This document shows positions 17,987 to 27,712 of a stretch of 53,643 bases of DNA, piece by piece. Source of the stretch: Desulfobacteraceae bacterium (GTDB taxonomy: Bacteria; Desulfobacterota; Desulfobacteria; Desulfobacterales; RPRI01); contig JAABQB010000018.1 in assembly GCA_011391695.1 (NCBI GenBank), positions 1 through 53,643 on the forward strand, in the 5' to 3' direction. The position numbers and the translations under genes are program-made. The notes beneath the pieces were generated by a model that was not told the origin of the DNA, ran no database searches, and saw only the letters and a list, made by a program, of their open reading frames with translations. Within the stretch, counting starts at the first letter, position 1. The number at the start of each line of letters is the position of its first letter.

Positions 17987-18923
17987 CCATGTACTGCTTG
18001 CTTCTCATACAAATCCGGATGGCGATGCTATAGGTTCATTGCTTGCCATCGGGATAGCTCTTGATTCTCTCAATAAAAAAATTTTTCTGTTTAATGAAAG
18101 CCCGATTCCGGCAGTATATCGCTTTCTACCCTTTATTGAACGCATAGAGCATGAAATACCGGAAACACTTGAATTTGATACCGCCGTCATTCTTGATTGC
18201 GGAAATCTTCAGCGGATCGGGAAAGGTGTATTTGCAGCCTCCCGCATACCTGTAATTTTAAATATTGATCATCATGTAACAAATAATAATTTTGGAACCT
18301 GCCAGCTGATTGATACGAAAGCATGTTCAACTGCTGAAATTGTATACAGCACAATTAAAATGATGGGAATATCCATAAACAGAGCAATAGCGACATCAAT
18401 ATATACTGGCATATTGACGGATACAGGCTCTTTCCGGTTTTCAAACACAAACAAGTCTGCTTTTGCAATTTGTGAAGAGATGACCGGTTGCGGAGTCAAT
18501 CCTTACGAAGTTGCCCAGCATGTTTATGGCACATACTCTCTTGGCCGTATACGGCTTTTGAATCTTGCGCTTGATTCAATTGAAATTTCAGGAAACGGGA
18601 AACTTTCAATGATGACGATAACCCAGGAAATGATAAATGAAACCGGAACACATTCGGAAGACATAGATGGCCTTATAAATTATGCAAGGCGTATTGAAGA
18701 TGTTAAAGTGGCGGCACTAATACAGGAGCAAAAGGCCGAGTCAGATCAATCAATTGGATTAAAAAACTTTCATGTAAGCTTGCGTTCTGACGGAAAATTC
18801 GATGTTTCAGCCATTGCTTCGGCATTCGGTGGCGGCGGCCATACCAGTGCAGCGGGATTTGACATTGAAACAACATTAGAGGCCCTGAAGACTCAGATTA
18901 TAAGCCTGTCTGAAAAAATATAG
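17949..18923 (+). CDS. nrnA: DHH/DHHA1 phosphoesterase (NrnA-like oligoribonuclease/pAp phosphatase)
   Basis: The 324-residue DHH phosphoesterase probably degrades nanoRNAs and may dephosphorylate pAp. Motif I is ASHTNPDGDAIGS, motif II VILDCGN and motif III NIDHHVTNNNFG, which gives the Mn2+-binding Asp and His set. The C-terminal DHHA1 domain contains FGGGGHTSAAGF. It overlaps the end of rbfA by 38 bases. The start is supported because MDQIIQYLKKSNHVLLASHT aligns with the normal N-terminus. It sits between rbfA and truB as in many non-enteric bacteria. Confidence 0.92.
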   Translation: MMDQIIQYLKKSNHVLLASHTNPDGDAIGSLLAIGIALDSLNKKIFLFNESPIPAVYRFLPFIERIEHEIPETLEFDTAVILDCGNLQRIGKGVFAASRIPVILNIDHHVTNNNFGTCQLIDTKACSTAEIVYSTIKMMGISINRAIATSIYTGILTDTGSFRFSNTNKSAFAICEEMTGCGVNPYEVAQHVYGTYSLGRIRLLNLALDSIEISGNGKLSMMTITQEMINETGTHSEDIDGLINYARRIEDVKVAALIQEQKAESDQSIGLKNFHVSLRSDGKFDVSAIASAFGGGGHTSAAGFDIETTLEALKTQIISLSEKI

Positions 18924-18940
18924 TTTAACGGAACAAACCG

Positions 18941-19849
18941 ATGCCATTCAATTCAGACAGCGGAATAATTGTAATTGATAAACCAGCGGATATTACATCC
19001 GCAAGGCTGGTCGCTCTTTTAAAAAAACTGACAGGAGCAAAAAAGGCGGGACATACAGGAACACTTGATCCATTTGCGACGGGCGTATTAATTTGCTGTT
19101 TAAATGAGGCAACTAAAATATCAAGGTTCTTTCTTGAGGGAGACAAAAAATACCAGGCTATACTCCGCCTTGGAGTCTCAACCGATACGCAGGATTTTAC
19201 CGGAAAGATTCTTTCAACCTGTAATGAGCTGGATTTTTCCCGGGAAGAGATAACAGCTGCTTTTAATAAATATGAAGGAGATATTGAACAGGTTCCTCCG
19301 GTCTATTCCGCTTTAAAGCATAAGGGAGTACCCCTTTACAGGCTTGCTCGGAAAGGCCGCCCGGTTGAAAAGCCTGCAAGGAAAGTTCATATTTATTATT
19401 TAAAAATAATTGAAATAAACCTCCCGGAAATCTTTTTTGAGGTTTCATGTTCGGGAGGAACTTATATAAGAACGCTTTGTGCTGATATAGGCAGAGATCT
19501 TGGCTGTGGAGGGCATCTTAAAGAATTAAGAAGGATTGAAAGCTGCGGATTTTCAATCGGCAAAGCTTCAACAATAGTGGAACTTGAAAAGCTTGCTTTA
19601 TCGGGAAGTATGACATCCAGAATAATAAAAATGGCGGATGCTTTAAAAAATATTCCCGGATTCATTGCAAATGACATATTGATTGAAAAGATATCCCGCG
19701 GGAAAACAATAACCGATGAAGATATTAAATCTGATTCGCTGACCGGGTCAAACGATTTCATAAAAATTGTAAACAAAGAGAATGAACTTATTGCTGTTTT
19801 GAACAGGATTAACGACAAGTTTGTTTATTGCTGCGTCATAAACAGGTAG
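18941..19849 (+). CDS. truB: tRNA pseudouridine(55) synthase TruB
   Basis: TruB makes pseudouridine 55 in the T loop of nearly all tRNAs. The 302-residue protein has the catalytic motif GHTGTLDPFATGVL with the nucleophilic Asp, then KKYQAILRLGVSTDTQDFTG, PVYSALKHKGVPLYRLARKG, and CSGGTYIRTLCADIGRDLGC. The C-terminal part (about 235-302) is a degenerate PUA-like region. It starts 17 bases after nrnA. A 260-base spacer with its own promoter separates it from rpsO. Confidence 0.96.
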   Translation: MPFNSDSGIIVIDKPADITSARLVALLKKLTGAKKAGHTGTLDPFATGVLICCLNEATKISRFFLEGDKKYQAILRLGVSTDTQDFTGKILSTCNELDFSREEITAAFNKYEGDIEQVPPVYSALKHKGVPLYRLARKGRPVEKPARKVHIYYLKIIEINLPEIFFEVSCSGGTYIRTLCADIGRDLGCGGHLKELRRIESCGFSIGKASTIVELEKLALSGSMTSRIIKMADALKNIPGFIANDILIEKISRGKTITDEDIKSDSLTGSNDFIKIVNKENELIAVLNRINDKFVYCCVINR

Positions 19850-19884
19850 GGATGCTTAAGCTTTGATAAAATCATTAGAAAACA

Positions 19885-19916
19885 AATGCTTGAATGCTTG
19901 AATGCTTGAATCCTTG
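19885..19916. repeat. 8-bp tandem repeat, four units
   Basis: Three copies of AATGCTTG and one AATCCTTG run head to tail between truB and rpsO. Read in another phase the unit is (G/C)CTTGA(A/C)(T/C), the same unit as in the array at 42917-42952. The repeat has no visible coding role. Confidence 0.8.
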
Positions 19917-19922
19917 ATCCCT

Positions 19923-19944
19923 TTCTCCCAATTAATTGGGAGAA
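19923..19944. repeat. Perfect 22-bp palindrome
   Basis: TTCTCCCAATT is followed directly by its exact reverse complement. No T-run follows on the plus strand. It may be an operator-like site, a cruciform or the remnant of a repeat, seven bases after the octamer array. It could also act as a weak end signal after truB. Confidence 0.6.
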
Positions 19945-20019
19945 GAGCCATATTTATGTTGTTTGTTTACACCGATAAATGTATATAAATGATACGTTTG
20001 CGTTGCAAAGCGGATCAAA

Positions 20020-20049
20020 TTGGCAGCAAAGCATTCTTGGCTTTATAAC
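20020..20049 (+). promoter_or_regulatory. Promoter of rpsO-pnp
   Basis: TTGGCA (20020-20025) and TATAAC (20044-20049), each one base from consensus, are 18 bases apart. The predicted start near 20056 gives a leader of about 55 bases before the TTG start. A separate rpsO promoter is also found in E. coli. Confidence 0.55.
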
Positions 20050-20110
20050 TATTTATAATTACAACATATGAATATTGTACTTCAAAAATAAAAAGGAGGC
20101 AGAAAAGAAA

Positions 20111-20380
20111 TTGGTTTTAAAATCTGACGACAAAAAGCAGTTGATTGAAAAATATAAGCTGCATGAAAGTGATACCGGTTCTCCGGAAGTTCAGGTAGGG
20201 CTTTTGACGCATCGGATATCTTATCTTACCGACCATCTGAAAGTTCATGAAAAGGATCACCACTCAAGGAGAGGTCTGCTTATGCTTGTAGGTAAAAGGC
20301 GCAGACTCTTGAATTATGTGAAAAACAAGGATGTACAGAGATATAGAACAATCATTGATACTCTTGGTCTCAGGAGATAA
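20111..20380 (+). CDS. rpsO: 30S ribosomal protein S15
   Basis: S15 binds the three-way junction of helices 20-22 in 16S rRNA and is needed early in 30S assembly. The frame is open from 20075, but a TTG at 20111, eleven bases after AAGGAGG (20093-20099), gives exactly the canonical 89 residues, [20 protein letters not shown]. Conserved [23 protein letters not shown] and the C-terminal TLGLRR identify the family. A longer start would put the ribosome binding site inside the gene. It precedes pnp, as in most bacteria. Confidence 0.95.
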   Translation: MVLKSDDKKQLIEKYKLHESDTGSPEVQVGLLTHRISYLTDHLKVHEKDHHSRRGLLMLVGKRRRLLNYVKNKDVQRYRTIIDTLGLRR

Positions 20381-20712
20381 GAAATAATCATTTGCTGAAC
20401 CGGTCAAAAGGCAGTTTTTTTAAAATGAGAAATCAATAGGGGCCTGCCAGTTGTCAGTTCTCTCTTTGAGCATCCGGAATATTTAATGCTGGAATATTAA
20501 GATACTGGGGGTTGAAAGCTTTGAATAACTCGCATTCGCAATGTCGTGCTAAATGACGATAGATCAGATGTTTTGCAAAGATCCCAGTAATGGGTCAGAA
20601 TGCCACTTTTCTTGCAGCAAATAGCTGAATCCGCCTCAGTCCGCCTCAGGCGGATTGCTGTGATGAGCTTCAATCGTCCCGAATAAAAGCAGTCTATTTT
20701 TAGGAGATTTTT
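20381..20712 (+). other. rpsO-pnp intergenic region
   Basis: These 332 bases hold no gene that I can support. A weak hairpin followed by TTTTTTT lies around 20393-20423 and may partly end the rpsO message. Near 20628-20656 a repeated TCCGCCT is followed by AGGCGGA; the inner copy (20640-20654) is a 15-base palindrome. In E. coli the rpsO-pnp leader contains RNase III hairpins through which PNPase represses itself, and similar control here is possible. AGGAG lies eight bases before the pnp ATG. Confidence 0.5.
20640..20654. repeat. CCGCCTCAGGCGG palindrome
   Basis: TCCGCCT and AGGCGGA flank one central C. An extra upstream TCCGCCT copy (20630-20636) allows an alternative pairing. It resembles the GC-rich dispersed palindromes seen at 12154 in this window. 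Confidence 0.6.
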
Positions 20713-22806
20713 ATGGAAAATACATATAAAACCGATATCGGTGGAAAAACATTGACTATTCAGGCAGGCAAGCTTGCAAAGCAGGCATCCGGGTCGGTAG
20801 TAGTGCAATACGGCGATACGATAGTGCTTGTAACCGTAGTTTCATCAGACGAAGAACGGCCGGGCGATTTTTTGCCTCTTTCGGTCGAATACCAGGAAAA
20901 AATTTATGCCGCAGGCCGGATACCAGGGAATTATTTCAGGCGTGAAATTGGAAGGCCTTCTGAAAAGGAAACCTTAACTTCGCGCCTTATAGACAGGCCC
21001 ATAAGGCCTCTTTTCCCCAAAGGTTATTTTTACGAAACACAAATCATAGCGACAGTTATTTCAATGGATCATGAAAATGACCCGGATGTCCTCGCAATGA
21101 TCGGAGCATCTGCTGCGCTGGAGATATCGGACATCCCGTTCGCGGGGCCCATCGCCAGTGTAAGGGTAATCAGGAAAAACGGGGAGTATATAATTAACCC
21201 GACTATAAAAGAATGTGAGGGCAGCGAAATAAATATTATTGTTGCAGGTTCAAAAACCGGCGTTGTTATGGTTGAAGGCGGCGGTAATATTGTGAATGAA
21301 AAGGATATGCTTGAAGCCATCTTCTTTGGTCACGATGCCATGCAGCCCATTATAGCCATTCAGGAAAAATTAAAAGAGACCAACGGAGTTCCGAAAAGAA
21401 TTTGCAAAGAAAAGAAACCGGACCAGGCTCTTGTTGAAAAGATCGAAACCGCAGGCGCGTCCCGCATCCGGGATGCTCTCCTCATACCGGGAAAAATAAA
21501 CAGACATTCTGCTTTGCGGACTCTGAAAGCTGAATTGTTTGAGCAGCTTGGACCCGACTATGCAGACCGTAAGAATGAATTTTCCGAAATATTTTACAAT
21601 TTTGAGAAAAAAATCTGCAGAAACCTGATAATTAAGGAAGATCGCCGTATTGACGGAAGAAAATTTGATGAAGTAAGGCCAATAACATGTGAAGTCGGAA
21701 TCCTTCCCAGACCTCATGGGAGCGCCCTTTTCACTCGCGGTGAAACACAGGTGCTCGGCGTGCTGACACTTGGCTCCGGACCTGACGAGCAGAGAGTTGA
21801 AACATTGAGCGGTGAAGAATCAAGGCCGTTTATGCTCCACTATAATTTCCCGCCTTATTCGGTAGGTGAGACCAAGCGCCTCGGAGGGCCAAGCCGGAGA
21901 GATATAGGCCATGGAGGACTTTCAACACGGGCTTTGGAAAAAGTTCTTCCGGCCAAGGAAGATTTTGACTATACCATACGGATCGTTTCTGAAGTTCTCG
22001 AATCAAACGGTTCTTCTTCCATGGGCACAGTCTGTTCCGGCACGATGGCTCTCATGGATGGTGGCGTACCCATCAAGGCTCCGGTTTCCGGTATCGCAAT
22101 GGGTCTTGTCAAGGAGGGAGATGCTGTTGTTATCCTTACTGATATACTTGGAGATGAGGATCATGCTGGAGACATGGATTTCAAGGTAACGGGAACCAGA
22201 GAAGGCATAACCGCCTTGCAGATGGACATAAAAATCCTTGAACTCTCAAAAGATATTATGGAAAAAGCTTTGGAACAGGCACGTATCGGCAGACTGATAA
22301 TTCTTGACAAGATGCTTGAAGCCATTGACCGGCCCCGTGAAAAAATTTCCCCCCATGCTCCTGCTATAACTATCATAAAGATCAATCCTGATAAGATTCG
22401 GGATATTATAGGCCCGGGTGGCAAAATTATAAGATCCATCCAGAGCGAAACTAATACACGTATCGAAATCGATGATTCCGGAGTTGTAAAAATTGCTGCA
22501 ATGTCAAAAGAAGACGGGAAAGCAGCACTTGAACTTATCAGCAACATAACCATGGAACCTGAAATCGGTGCCATTTATGAAGGGACTGTCGTAAAAATAA
22601 TGGATTTCGGCGCCTTTGTACAGATAATGCCCGGAACTGACGGACTGGTGCACATATCCCAGCTCTCAAACCACCGGGTTACCAGAGTTTCAGATGTTGT
22701 CAAAGAAGGAGACGTGATAAAAGTCAAGGTTCTTGAAATCTCCAAAGACGGCAAGATACGCTTAAGCCATAAGGCCGTCCTGGAAGAAACAAATGTCCCG
22801 GCCTGA
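20713..22806 (+). CDS. pnp: Polyribonucleotide nucleotidyltransferase
   Basis: PNPase degrades RNA 3'-to-5' with phosphate and is part of the degradosome in many bacteria. The 697-residue protein has two RNase PH domains (about residues 10-140 and 310-530) joined by a helical domain, then KH ([20 protein letters not shown]) and S1 ([20 protein letters not shown]) domains. Catalytic-core motifs include [13 protein letters not shown] and [20 protein letters not shown]. Length and domain order are normal. The M16 peptidase gene overlaps its 3' end by 14 bases. Confidence 0.97.
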   Translation: MENTYKTDIGGKTLTIQAGKLAKQASGSVVVQYGDTIVLVTVVSSDEERPGDFLPLSVEYQEKIYAAGRIPGNYFRREIGRPSEKETLTSRLIDRPIRPLFPKGYFYETQIIATVISMDHENDPDVLAMIGASAALEISDIPFAGPIASVRVIRKNGEYIINPTIKECEGSEINIIVAGSKTGVVMVEGGGNIVNEKDMLEAIFFGHDAMQPIIAIQEKLKETNGVPKRICKEKKPDQALVEKIETAGASRIRDALLIPGKINRHSALRTLKAELFEQLGPDYADRKNEFSEIFYNFEKKICRNLIIKEDRRIDGRKFDEVRPITCEVGILPRPHGSALFTRGETQVLGVLTLGSGPDEQRVETLSGEESRPFMLHYNFPPYSVGETKRLGGPSRRDIGHGGLSTRALEKVLPAKEDFDYTIRIVSEVLESNGSSSMGTVCSGTMALMDGGVPIKAPVSGIAMGLVKEGDAVVILTDILGDEDHAGDMDFKVTGTREGITALQMDIKILELSKDIMEKALEQARIGRLIILDKMLEAIDRPREKISPHAPAITIIKINPDKIRDIIGPGGKIIRSIQSETNTRIEIDDSGVVKIAAMSKEDGKAALELISNITMEPEIGAIYEGTVVKIMDFGAFVQIMPGTDGLVHISQLSNHRVTRVSDVVKEGDVIKVKVLEISKDGKIRLSHKAVLEETNVPA

Positions 22807-24058
22807 AAACAAAACTCTCCTTGAAAATGGCATAAGGATTCTTACAAAAAATATGCCTTACTCCTGTTCCGTTTCAATGGGGGTATGGGTAAATGCCGGA
22901 GCCCGCGATGAATCCGAGGATGAAAGCGGGCTTTTTCATTTTATTGAGCACATGCTCTTTAAGGGGACGGCAAAAAGATCGGCTTTTCAGATAGCCAAAG
23001 AATTTGATGCGATGGGTGGCAATACAAACGCCTTCACATCCATGGAAACAACCTGTTATCATGCCAGGGTGATCAATTCTCATACACAAACCGCAGCGGA
23101 TCTCCTTACCGACATCTTCCTGAATTCAAAATTTGATTTTGAAGAGATTGAAAAAGAGCGGCCTGTAATTATTCAGGAAATAGGGATGGTTGAAGACAAC
23201 CCGGAAGATTATATACATCTTCTTGCAGGTCAATGCTGTTTTCAGAATAATCCTCTCGGATATTCGGTTCTCGGAACGCGTGAAAACGTTCTTCAATTTA
23301 ATGCGGACAAAATAAAAGATTTTTTCAGATGCCGCTACCAGCCGCAGAGAACTATAGTTTCAATTGCAGGCAACATCGAGCACAATCAAATTCTTGATGC
23401 CGTCGGCCCGGCCTTTGTATCCTTGAAAAGAGGCGACGGATTCCCTGAGCGTTTTACGCCTTCAGCCCATCCCGGAGTAAATCTGTTCGAGAAGGATCTC
23501 GAACAGGCTCATATCTGCGTTTCCTTAAAAGGATTGTCTCTTACAGATAATAGACGGTATGCTTTTTCCCTTATGAACACAATACTGGGAGGAAATATGA
23601 GTTCGAGGCTTTTCCAGGAAATACGCGAAAAGAGAGGGCTTGCATATTCGGTCTATTCCTTTATCTCTTCATATGCCGATACCGGGGTTCTCGGCGCTTA
23701 TGTTGCTGTTGATCCTGGTAATGCCGTCGAAGCATCGGATGTCATAATAAGAGAGATAAAGAGACTTAAAGAAAATGCCGTGGATCAGGGCGAATTGAAA
23801 GATGCCGTAGAATATACGAAAGGCTGTCTGCTTCTGTCATCGGAAAGCACGGACAGCCAGATGTTCAGGCAGGCTCAAAACGAGATTAATTTCGGCCGGA
23901 ATATTCCGCTCCAGGAGATAATAAATGCAATAGAATCTGTGACGCCGGAAAACATTTATGATCTGGCAGGCTTTCTTTTTGGTTCTGATAATCTTTCACT
24001 GACTCTCCTTGGACCTTTTTCGGACAAGAAACAGCTTGAGAATATTTTGACGCTTTGA
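22793..24058 (+). CDS. M16 family zinc peptidase (processing-peptidase-like)
   Basis: The 421-residue M16B metallopeptidase carries the inverted zinc motif HFIEH within [15 protein letters not shown] (near residue 48) and the downstream Glu in ETTCYHARV. Two M16 domains are visible, the second inactive (about 170-410, with [12 protein letters not shown]). Such single-chain peptidases act as dimers on unfolded or small peptides. The natural substrate is unknown. A peptidase of this type after pnp followed by dut is a conserved arrangement in several phyla. It overlaps pnp by 14 bases. Confidence 0.93.
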   Translation: MSRPENKTLLENGIRILTKNMPYSCSVSMGVWVNAGARDESEDESGLFHFIEHMLFKGTAKRSAFQIAKEFDAMGGNTNAFTSMETTCYHARVINSHTQTAADLLTDIFLNSKFDFEEIEKERPVIIQEIGMVEDNPEDYIHLLAGQCCFQNNPLGYSVLGTRENVLQFNADKIKDFFRCRYQPQRTIVSIAGNIEHNQILDAVGPAFVSLKRGDGFPERFTPSAHPGVNLFEKDLEQAHICVSLKGLSLTDNRRYAFSLMNTILGGNMSSRLFQEIREKRGLAYSVYSFISSYADTGVLGAYVAVDPGNAVEASDVIIREIKRLKENAVDQGELKDAVEYTKGCLLLSSESTDSQMFRQAQNEINFGRNIPLQEIINAIESVTPENIYDLAGFLFGSDNLSLTLLGPFSDKKQLENILTL

Positions 24059-24060
24059 GC

Positions 24061-24519
24061 ATGGAAAATACCCTTACTATCCGTTTTTTACGCTTAAGAC
24101 CCGACAGAGATGCCGACATTCCTTTTCCGCGCTATATGACTCCGCTTTCAGCCGGCATGGATGTCTGTGCAGCGGTTGAAAAAGAACTTGTTCTGGAACA
24201 TGGTAATATTGCTCTTATTCCGACAGGTTTTGCGGTTGCAATTCCGCCAGGATTTGAGATTGAAGTGCGCCCGAGAAGCGGACTCGCGGTAAAACACGGA
24301 ATAGGCCTGATCAATTCTCCCGGCACAATAGATGCGGATTACCGAGGTGAAATAATGATAGCTGTAATCAACCAAGGGAAAAACAGTTACACCTTCAGGC
24401 GTGGTGACAGGATCGCGCAAATGCTGGTAAAAAAGGTTTATCAGGCAAAAATTGAGATCGCAGAGCAATTGGAAGAAACGGTTCGAGGCAAAGGCGGTTT
24501 TGGCCATACCGGATTATGA
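24061..24519 (+). CDS. dut: Deoxyuridine 5'-triphosphate nucleotidohydrolase
   Basis: dUTPase converts dUTP to dUMP and diphosphate, which keeps uracil out of DNA and feeds thymidylate synthesis. The 152-residue homotrimeric-type protein shows all five motifs: AGMDVCAAVE, RPRSGLAVKHGIGL, NSPGTIDADYRGEI, GDRIAQMLV and the C-terminal RGKGGFGHTG. The ATG at 24061 is preferred over an in-frame TTG at 24055 that overlaps the M16 stop. Neither has a strong ribosome binding site, so translational coupling to the upstream gene is likely. Confidence 0.95.
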   Translation: MENTLTIRFLRLRPDRDADIPFPRYMTPLSAGMDVCAAVEKELVLEHGNIALIPTGFAVAIPPGFEIEVRPRSGLAVKHGIGLINSPGTIDADYRGEIMIAVINQGKNSYTFRRGDRIAQMLVKKVYQAKIEIAEQLEETVRGKGGFGHTGL

Positions 24520-24520
24520 C

Positions 24521-25339
24521 ATGAAGCAAAAGATCTCCTCTGAAGGAGGCAAACCACCAGATATAACCATCTGCATGCTGTCAAGCGGAAGCAAAGGCAA
24601 TTCAATCTATATTTCAGATGGCATCACGTCTGTTCTTATTGACGCGGGATTATCAGGTGTTGAAATTGAACGGAGAATGAAATCAAAGGGGCTTTCTCCT
24701 GAAAACCTTGACGCGATTATCGTCTCCCATGAACACGCCGACCATATTCACGGAGTAGGAGTTCTTTCCAGACGTTTTGCTGTGCCTGTATATTTAAGCC
24801 ACAAGACATATAAAGCCGCATCACCGTTTCTCGGCAGAATTGAAGTGGTAAGAACTTTCGAATGCGGCATGAACTTCAAGATAAACGATATTTCTTTTCA
24901 CCCTTTTTCGATATCCCATGACGCTGAAGACACAGCAGGATTTACAATTTCACAAAACAGCACAAAAATTGGAATTGCAACTGATCTTGGGATAGCCACA
25001 GCAATGGTTAAAGAGCACCTGAAAAAATGCTCGGTTCTTATTCTTGAGGCTAATCATGATCCTGACATGCTTGCAAACGGCCCATATCCATGGCCCCTGA
25101 AACAGCGAATAAAAAGCAGGACCGGCCATTTGTCGAACGAACAGTCTAAAGCTCTTTTGCAGGAAATCCAGCATGATGATCTTGAGCATGTGATTCTGTC
25201 ACACATAAGTGAAACCAACAACACTCCTCAGAAAGCCGTTAGTGTTGTCGGCCAGGCCATAACATGCTGCGGTGCCAGGCTTGATGTTGCGGGTCAGTAC
25301 GAAGCCGGGAATATTATCCTTTTACCGGAAAGAAGATAG
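24521..25339 (+). CDS. MBL-fold metallohydrolase (YycJ/WalJ-like)
   Basis: The 272-residue protein has the metallo-beta-lactamase metal motif SHEHADHIHG (HxHxDH), an N-terminal LSSGSKGNSIYIS characteristic of the YycJ/WalJ group, TDLGIAT, LEANHDPDMLANGPYPWPLK and a C-terminal HISETNN. Relatives are implicated in DNA exonuclease activity and mismatch-related repair in Bacillus. The assigned start is ATG 24521, one base after the dut stop. The frame extends upstream into dut but that part is not family-like. A start near 24575 (MLSSGSKGN) is also possible. Confidence 0.9.
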   Translation: MKQKISSEGGKPPDITICMLSSGSKGNSIYISDGITSVLIDAGLSGVEIERRMKSKGLSPENLDAIIVSHEHADHIHGVGVLSRRFAVPVYLSHKTYKAASPFLGRIEVVRTFECGMNFKINDISFHPFSISHDAEDTAGFTISQNSTKIGIATDLGIATAMVKEHLKKCSVLILEANHDPDMLANGPYPWPLKQRIKSRTGHLSNEQSKALLQEIQHDDLEHVILSHISETNNTPQKAVSVVGQAITCCGARLDVAGQYEAGNIILLPERR

Positions 25340-25344
25340 AATTT

Positions 25345-26211
25345 CTACCTGCTTCTTAAAGCATGAATCCATTCCTTCATCTCCGATGCTTCATACTCTT
25401 CCTGTTTTAATGCAAGCTCAATGTTATTTGCAAGGCCGGCATGTTTTGCTGTTTCATCTCCTGCCTGAAGAACTATATATTCCATGCGTGATTTCTGTAA
25501 ATCCTCGACGGCATTTTTCAAAGCTTCGGCAACCGAAGCGCTTAAATCCGATCTGTCCGATTTTAACAGTGGATTTATTCCGTTTGCGGCAACCTCTTCG
25601 GAAACATGCGCAAGCTGTTTCATCTTTGTCATAGAAAAATCCATGATCTGCCACCCAAGCGTAGCGTCCTTCTGAAAAACCCAGGCACTCCTTATCCGCT
25701 GAAGCATCTGAGTATATTTGTTCTTTATTATTTCCTGCAATGCATTAACGAATTCAACAGGCAGCTTATTTTCTCCTCCCGGTTTCCCGGAAGCTTCATC
25801 GGGTGTCAGCTTTTTGAGAATTTTTCCAAATTTTCTTGCATGAATTTCCGATTCCCATGCTTCCCTGTCAAGGACGCGCCTTATATGTGCATCCGTAACC
25901 TTGCCGGCTTCATTCTGATAATGGGGAATAAGTTTCTTCTCATAGTCAACGTAGGATTGAAAAATTGTTGCGCGATTTGACGGATCAAAAGGATATGGTG
26001 CAGGTTTCAAATCGGGCTCTCCCCCGAGCTGCCCTATAATCATTCCAAGCCAGTGCATATGCCACATTTCTTCCCTTGCCCTCGAAAGGAGGCTCGCACC
26101 AATCGGTGTATCTTCTCCTTCCTGGTAACCATGAACAAGATACCTTAAAATAGCCGCGTGTTCATCTGCAAGATCTCTATTTAGCATTCGAATCAGTTCT
26201 TTATTATCCAT
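25345..26211 (-). CDS. Two-domain ferritin-like protein
   Basis: The 288-residue protein has ferritin-like helical bundles with carboxylate metal ligands. In the first half, E17 in LADEHAAILRYLVHGY, ExxH in REEMWHMHWLG and EAWESEIHARKF form a di-iron-like set. The second half (KNKYTQMLQRIRSAWVFQKD, HVSEEVAANGINP) looks like a second bundle that keeps only part of the ligands. Possible roles are peroxide or iron handling, as with rubrerythrin and Dps relatives, but no rubredoxin domain is present. ATG 26211 is chosen because AAGGAG precedes it by eight bases; a start seven codons upstream is in frame. It converges with the MBL gene, leaving five bases between stops. Confidence 0.8.
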   Translation of the reverse strand: MDNKELIRMLNRDLADEHAAILRYLVHGYQEGEDTPIGASLLSRAREEMWHMHWLGMIIGQLGGEPDLKPAPYPFDPSNRATIFQSYVDYEKKLIPHYQNEAGKVTDAHIRRVLDREAWESEIHARKFGKILKKLTPDEASGKPGGENKLPVEFVNALQEIIKNKYTQMLQRIRSAWVFQKDATLGWQIMDFSMTKMKQLAHVSEEVAANGINPLLKSDRSDLSASVAEALKNAVEDLQKSRMEYIVLQAGDETAKHAGLANNIELALKQEEYEASEMKEWIHALRSR

Positions 26212-26277
26212 TTTTAATCTCTCCTTTTTCATAATACCGCCCTTGTGAAGTATAATTTAGCAGTTTCTATAGGCAGA

Positions 26278-26367
26278 TCAGGATATAAAACCGATATCCA
26301 AAGATTTTAAAAAATCTTCTCGGAAAATTTCGCCGGGAGTTATCGGATCAATAATATTTTTACGCAT
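26278..26367 (-). pseudogene. N-terminal remnant of a HigA-type antitoxin
   Basis: The short frame reads MRKNIIDPITPGEIFREDFL and stops nine residues later. ITPGEIFREDFLKSLDI matches the conserved start of HigA/XRE antitoxins (PIHPGEILREEFL), but the helix-turn-helix that should follow is missing. No HigB toxin frame is recognisable nearby. The rest of the 363-bp gap between the ferritin-like gene and the transglycosylase (26212-26574) holds only a 28-codon frame (MFTVQAMQTELERLEG onwards) just upstream of this remnant, which may be part of the same decayed locus. Confidence 0.5.
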
Positions 26368-26574
26368 TTTCAGATATCTATTACGCAAGGCATATTCTGT
26401 CAAGCGATAGTTCAACCCTGCCTTCAAGACGTTCAAGCTCTGTTTGCATTGCCTGGACCGTAAACATTGCATCTCAGGTTTACAATCCCTATTTCTTATG
26501 ATATCCGGATAACATACCGGTTGAGGTAACCTTCGGTTTGAAGAAAGATTGATATTTATTTTCCGCCAGAGAGT

Positions 26575-27702
26575 ATGATGAATATGCAATTTCCCCATAA
26601 GAAGGCAGTCCTGTTTCTTACCGTTCTACTTGTCGCAGCCAGCGGCTGGGCGGCTTTCGCCGAACAGCAGCATCTCAATTATTCTGATTTCCCCATAATT
26701 CCTTCCGGACCGGTAACTTTCTGCGGAGAACGGGTTCCTGTTGAAATTCAGGATGTCAAAGAGCGCTTCGAAAGAGAGATTCTTATCTCCTCTCTGGATC
26801 ACGCACAGGTTATTCTATGGCTGAAGCGCTCCCGCCGTTATTTGCCTTATATCGAACAGTCACTTAAAGAAAGCGGCATGCCGGATGATCTGAAGTACAT
26901 TATCATTGCGGAAAGCGCACTGAAACCAAACGCAACATCAAATAAAGGGGCTGTCGGTTACTGGCAGTTTATTTTTGGAACCGGCCAGAATTACGGACTT
27001 ACCATCAACGAAAATAAAGATGAACGGCGCAATTTTTTCGCTTCGACTAAAGCTGCTTTAAGCTATTTGAAAAATCTTTACGACATGCTCGGTTCATGGA
27101 CACTGGCCGCCGCCGCATATAACATGGGAGAAGAGGGGCTTCTTGCCGAAATTCATGAGCAGGAAACCAATGATTTCTACAAGCTTTATCTTTACAATGA
27201 AACACAGAGATATGTTTTCCGGATTCTTTCGATAAAACTGATAATGCAGGACCCGGCAAAATACGGATTCATACTGACGGATAAAGAGTATTATCCCCCC
27301 ATACTCTTTGACAGGGTCAATCTTGAATGCGCCAATGAAATTCCCATAAAAATTATAGCAAAGTCGGCTAAATGTTCTTTCAAGGAGATAATGGATCTTA
27401 ATCCCGAAATACGGGGTTACTTCCTTCCGAAAGGAAAACACACCATTCTTATCCCCAAAGGCTCTTCAGAAGGTTTTGCCAAACGGTATGAGCAGTTTTT
27501 AAACAATCATACATCCGATAAGGGCAGGCAGGTGTACGTTGTAAAAAAAGGCGATACTCTCTATTCGATTGCAAAGATATTCGATATTCCTGTTCTCTCT
27601 ATCTCCATCTGGAACAGGCTTGATAAAAGAAACCTCTCGGTCCGCCCCGGTGACCGGCTTATGATTTATACAAAAAAAGCCGAACTGGACGGCAAGAAAT
27701 AA
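26575..27702 (+). CDS. MltD-like lytic transglycosylase with LysM domain
   Basis: The 375-residue exported enzyme cleaves peptidoglycan glycan strands. It has a signal peptide (KKAVLFLTVLLVAASGWAAF, cleavage after AFA), an SLT domain (about residues 95-215) with catalytic Glu in IIIAESALKPNATSNKGAVG, YWQFIFGTGQNYGL, and AAAYNMGEEG, and one C-terminal LysM (about 318-365, VYVVKKGDTLYSIAKIFDIP). MltD proteins are usually lipoproteins, whereas no lipobox is seen here. The start could be either of two adjacent ATG codons (26575 or 26578). It runs alone on the plus strand, 11 bases ahead of the APC permease. Confidence 0.93.
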   Translation: MMNMQFPHKKAVLFLTVLLVAASGWAAFAEQQHLNYSDFPIIPSGPVTFCGERVPVEIQDVKERFEREILISSLDHAQVILWLKRSRRYLPYIEQSLKESGMPDDLKYIIIAESALKPNATSNKGAVGYWQFIFGTGQNYGLTINENKDERRNFFASTKAALSYLKNLYDMLGSWTLAAAAYNMGEEGLLAEIHEQETNDFYKLYLYNETQRYVFRILSIKLIMQDPAKYGFILTDKEYYPPILFDRVNLECANEIPIKIIAKSAKCSFKEIMDLNPEIRGYFLPKGKHTILIPKGSSEGFAKRYEQFLNNHTSDKGRQVYVVKKGDTLYSIAKIFDIPVLSISIWNRLDKRNLSVRPGDRLMIYTKKAELDGKK

Positions 27703-27712
27703 TGTCGGGAAG

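Noticed and set aside
19885-19920. CRISPR array
   Set aside because: The units are eight bases and directly adjacent without spacers. No cas genes are present.
26398-26598. Upstream part of the 106-residue minus-strand frame covering 26278-26598
   Set aside because: Only the last 29 residues show family similarity (HigA). The upstream part has many Cys and Arg, no ribosome binding site, and overlaps the start of the transglycosylase gene.
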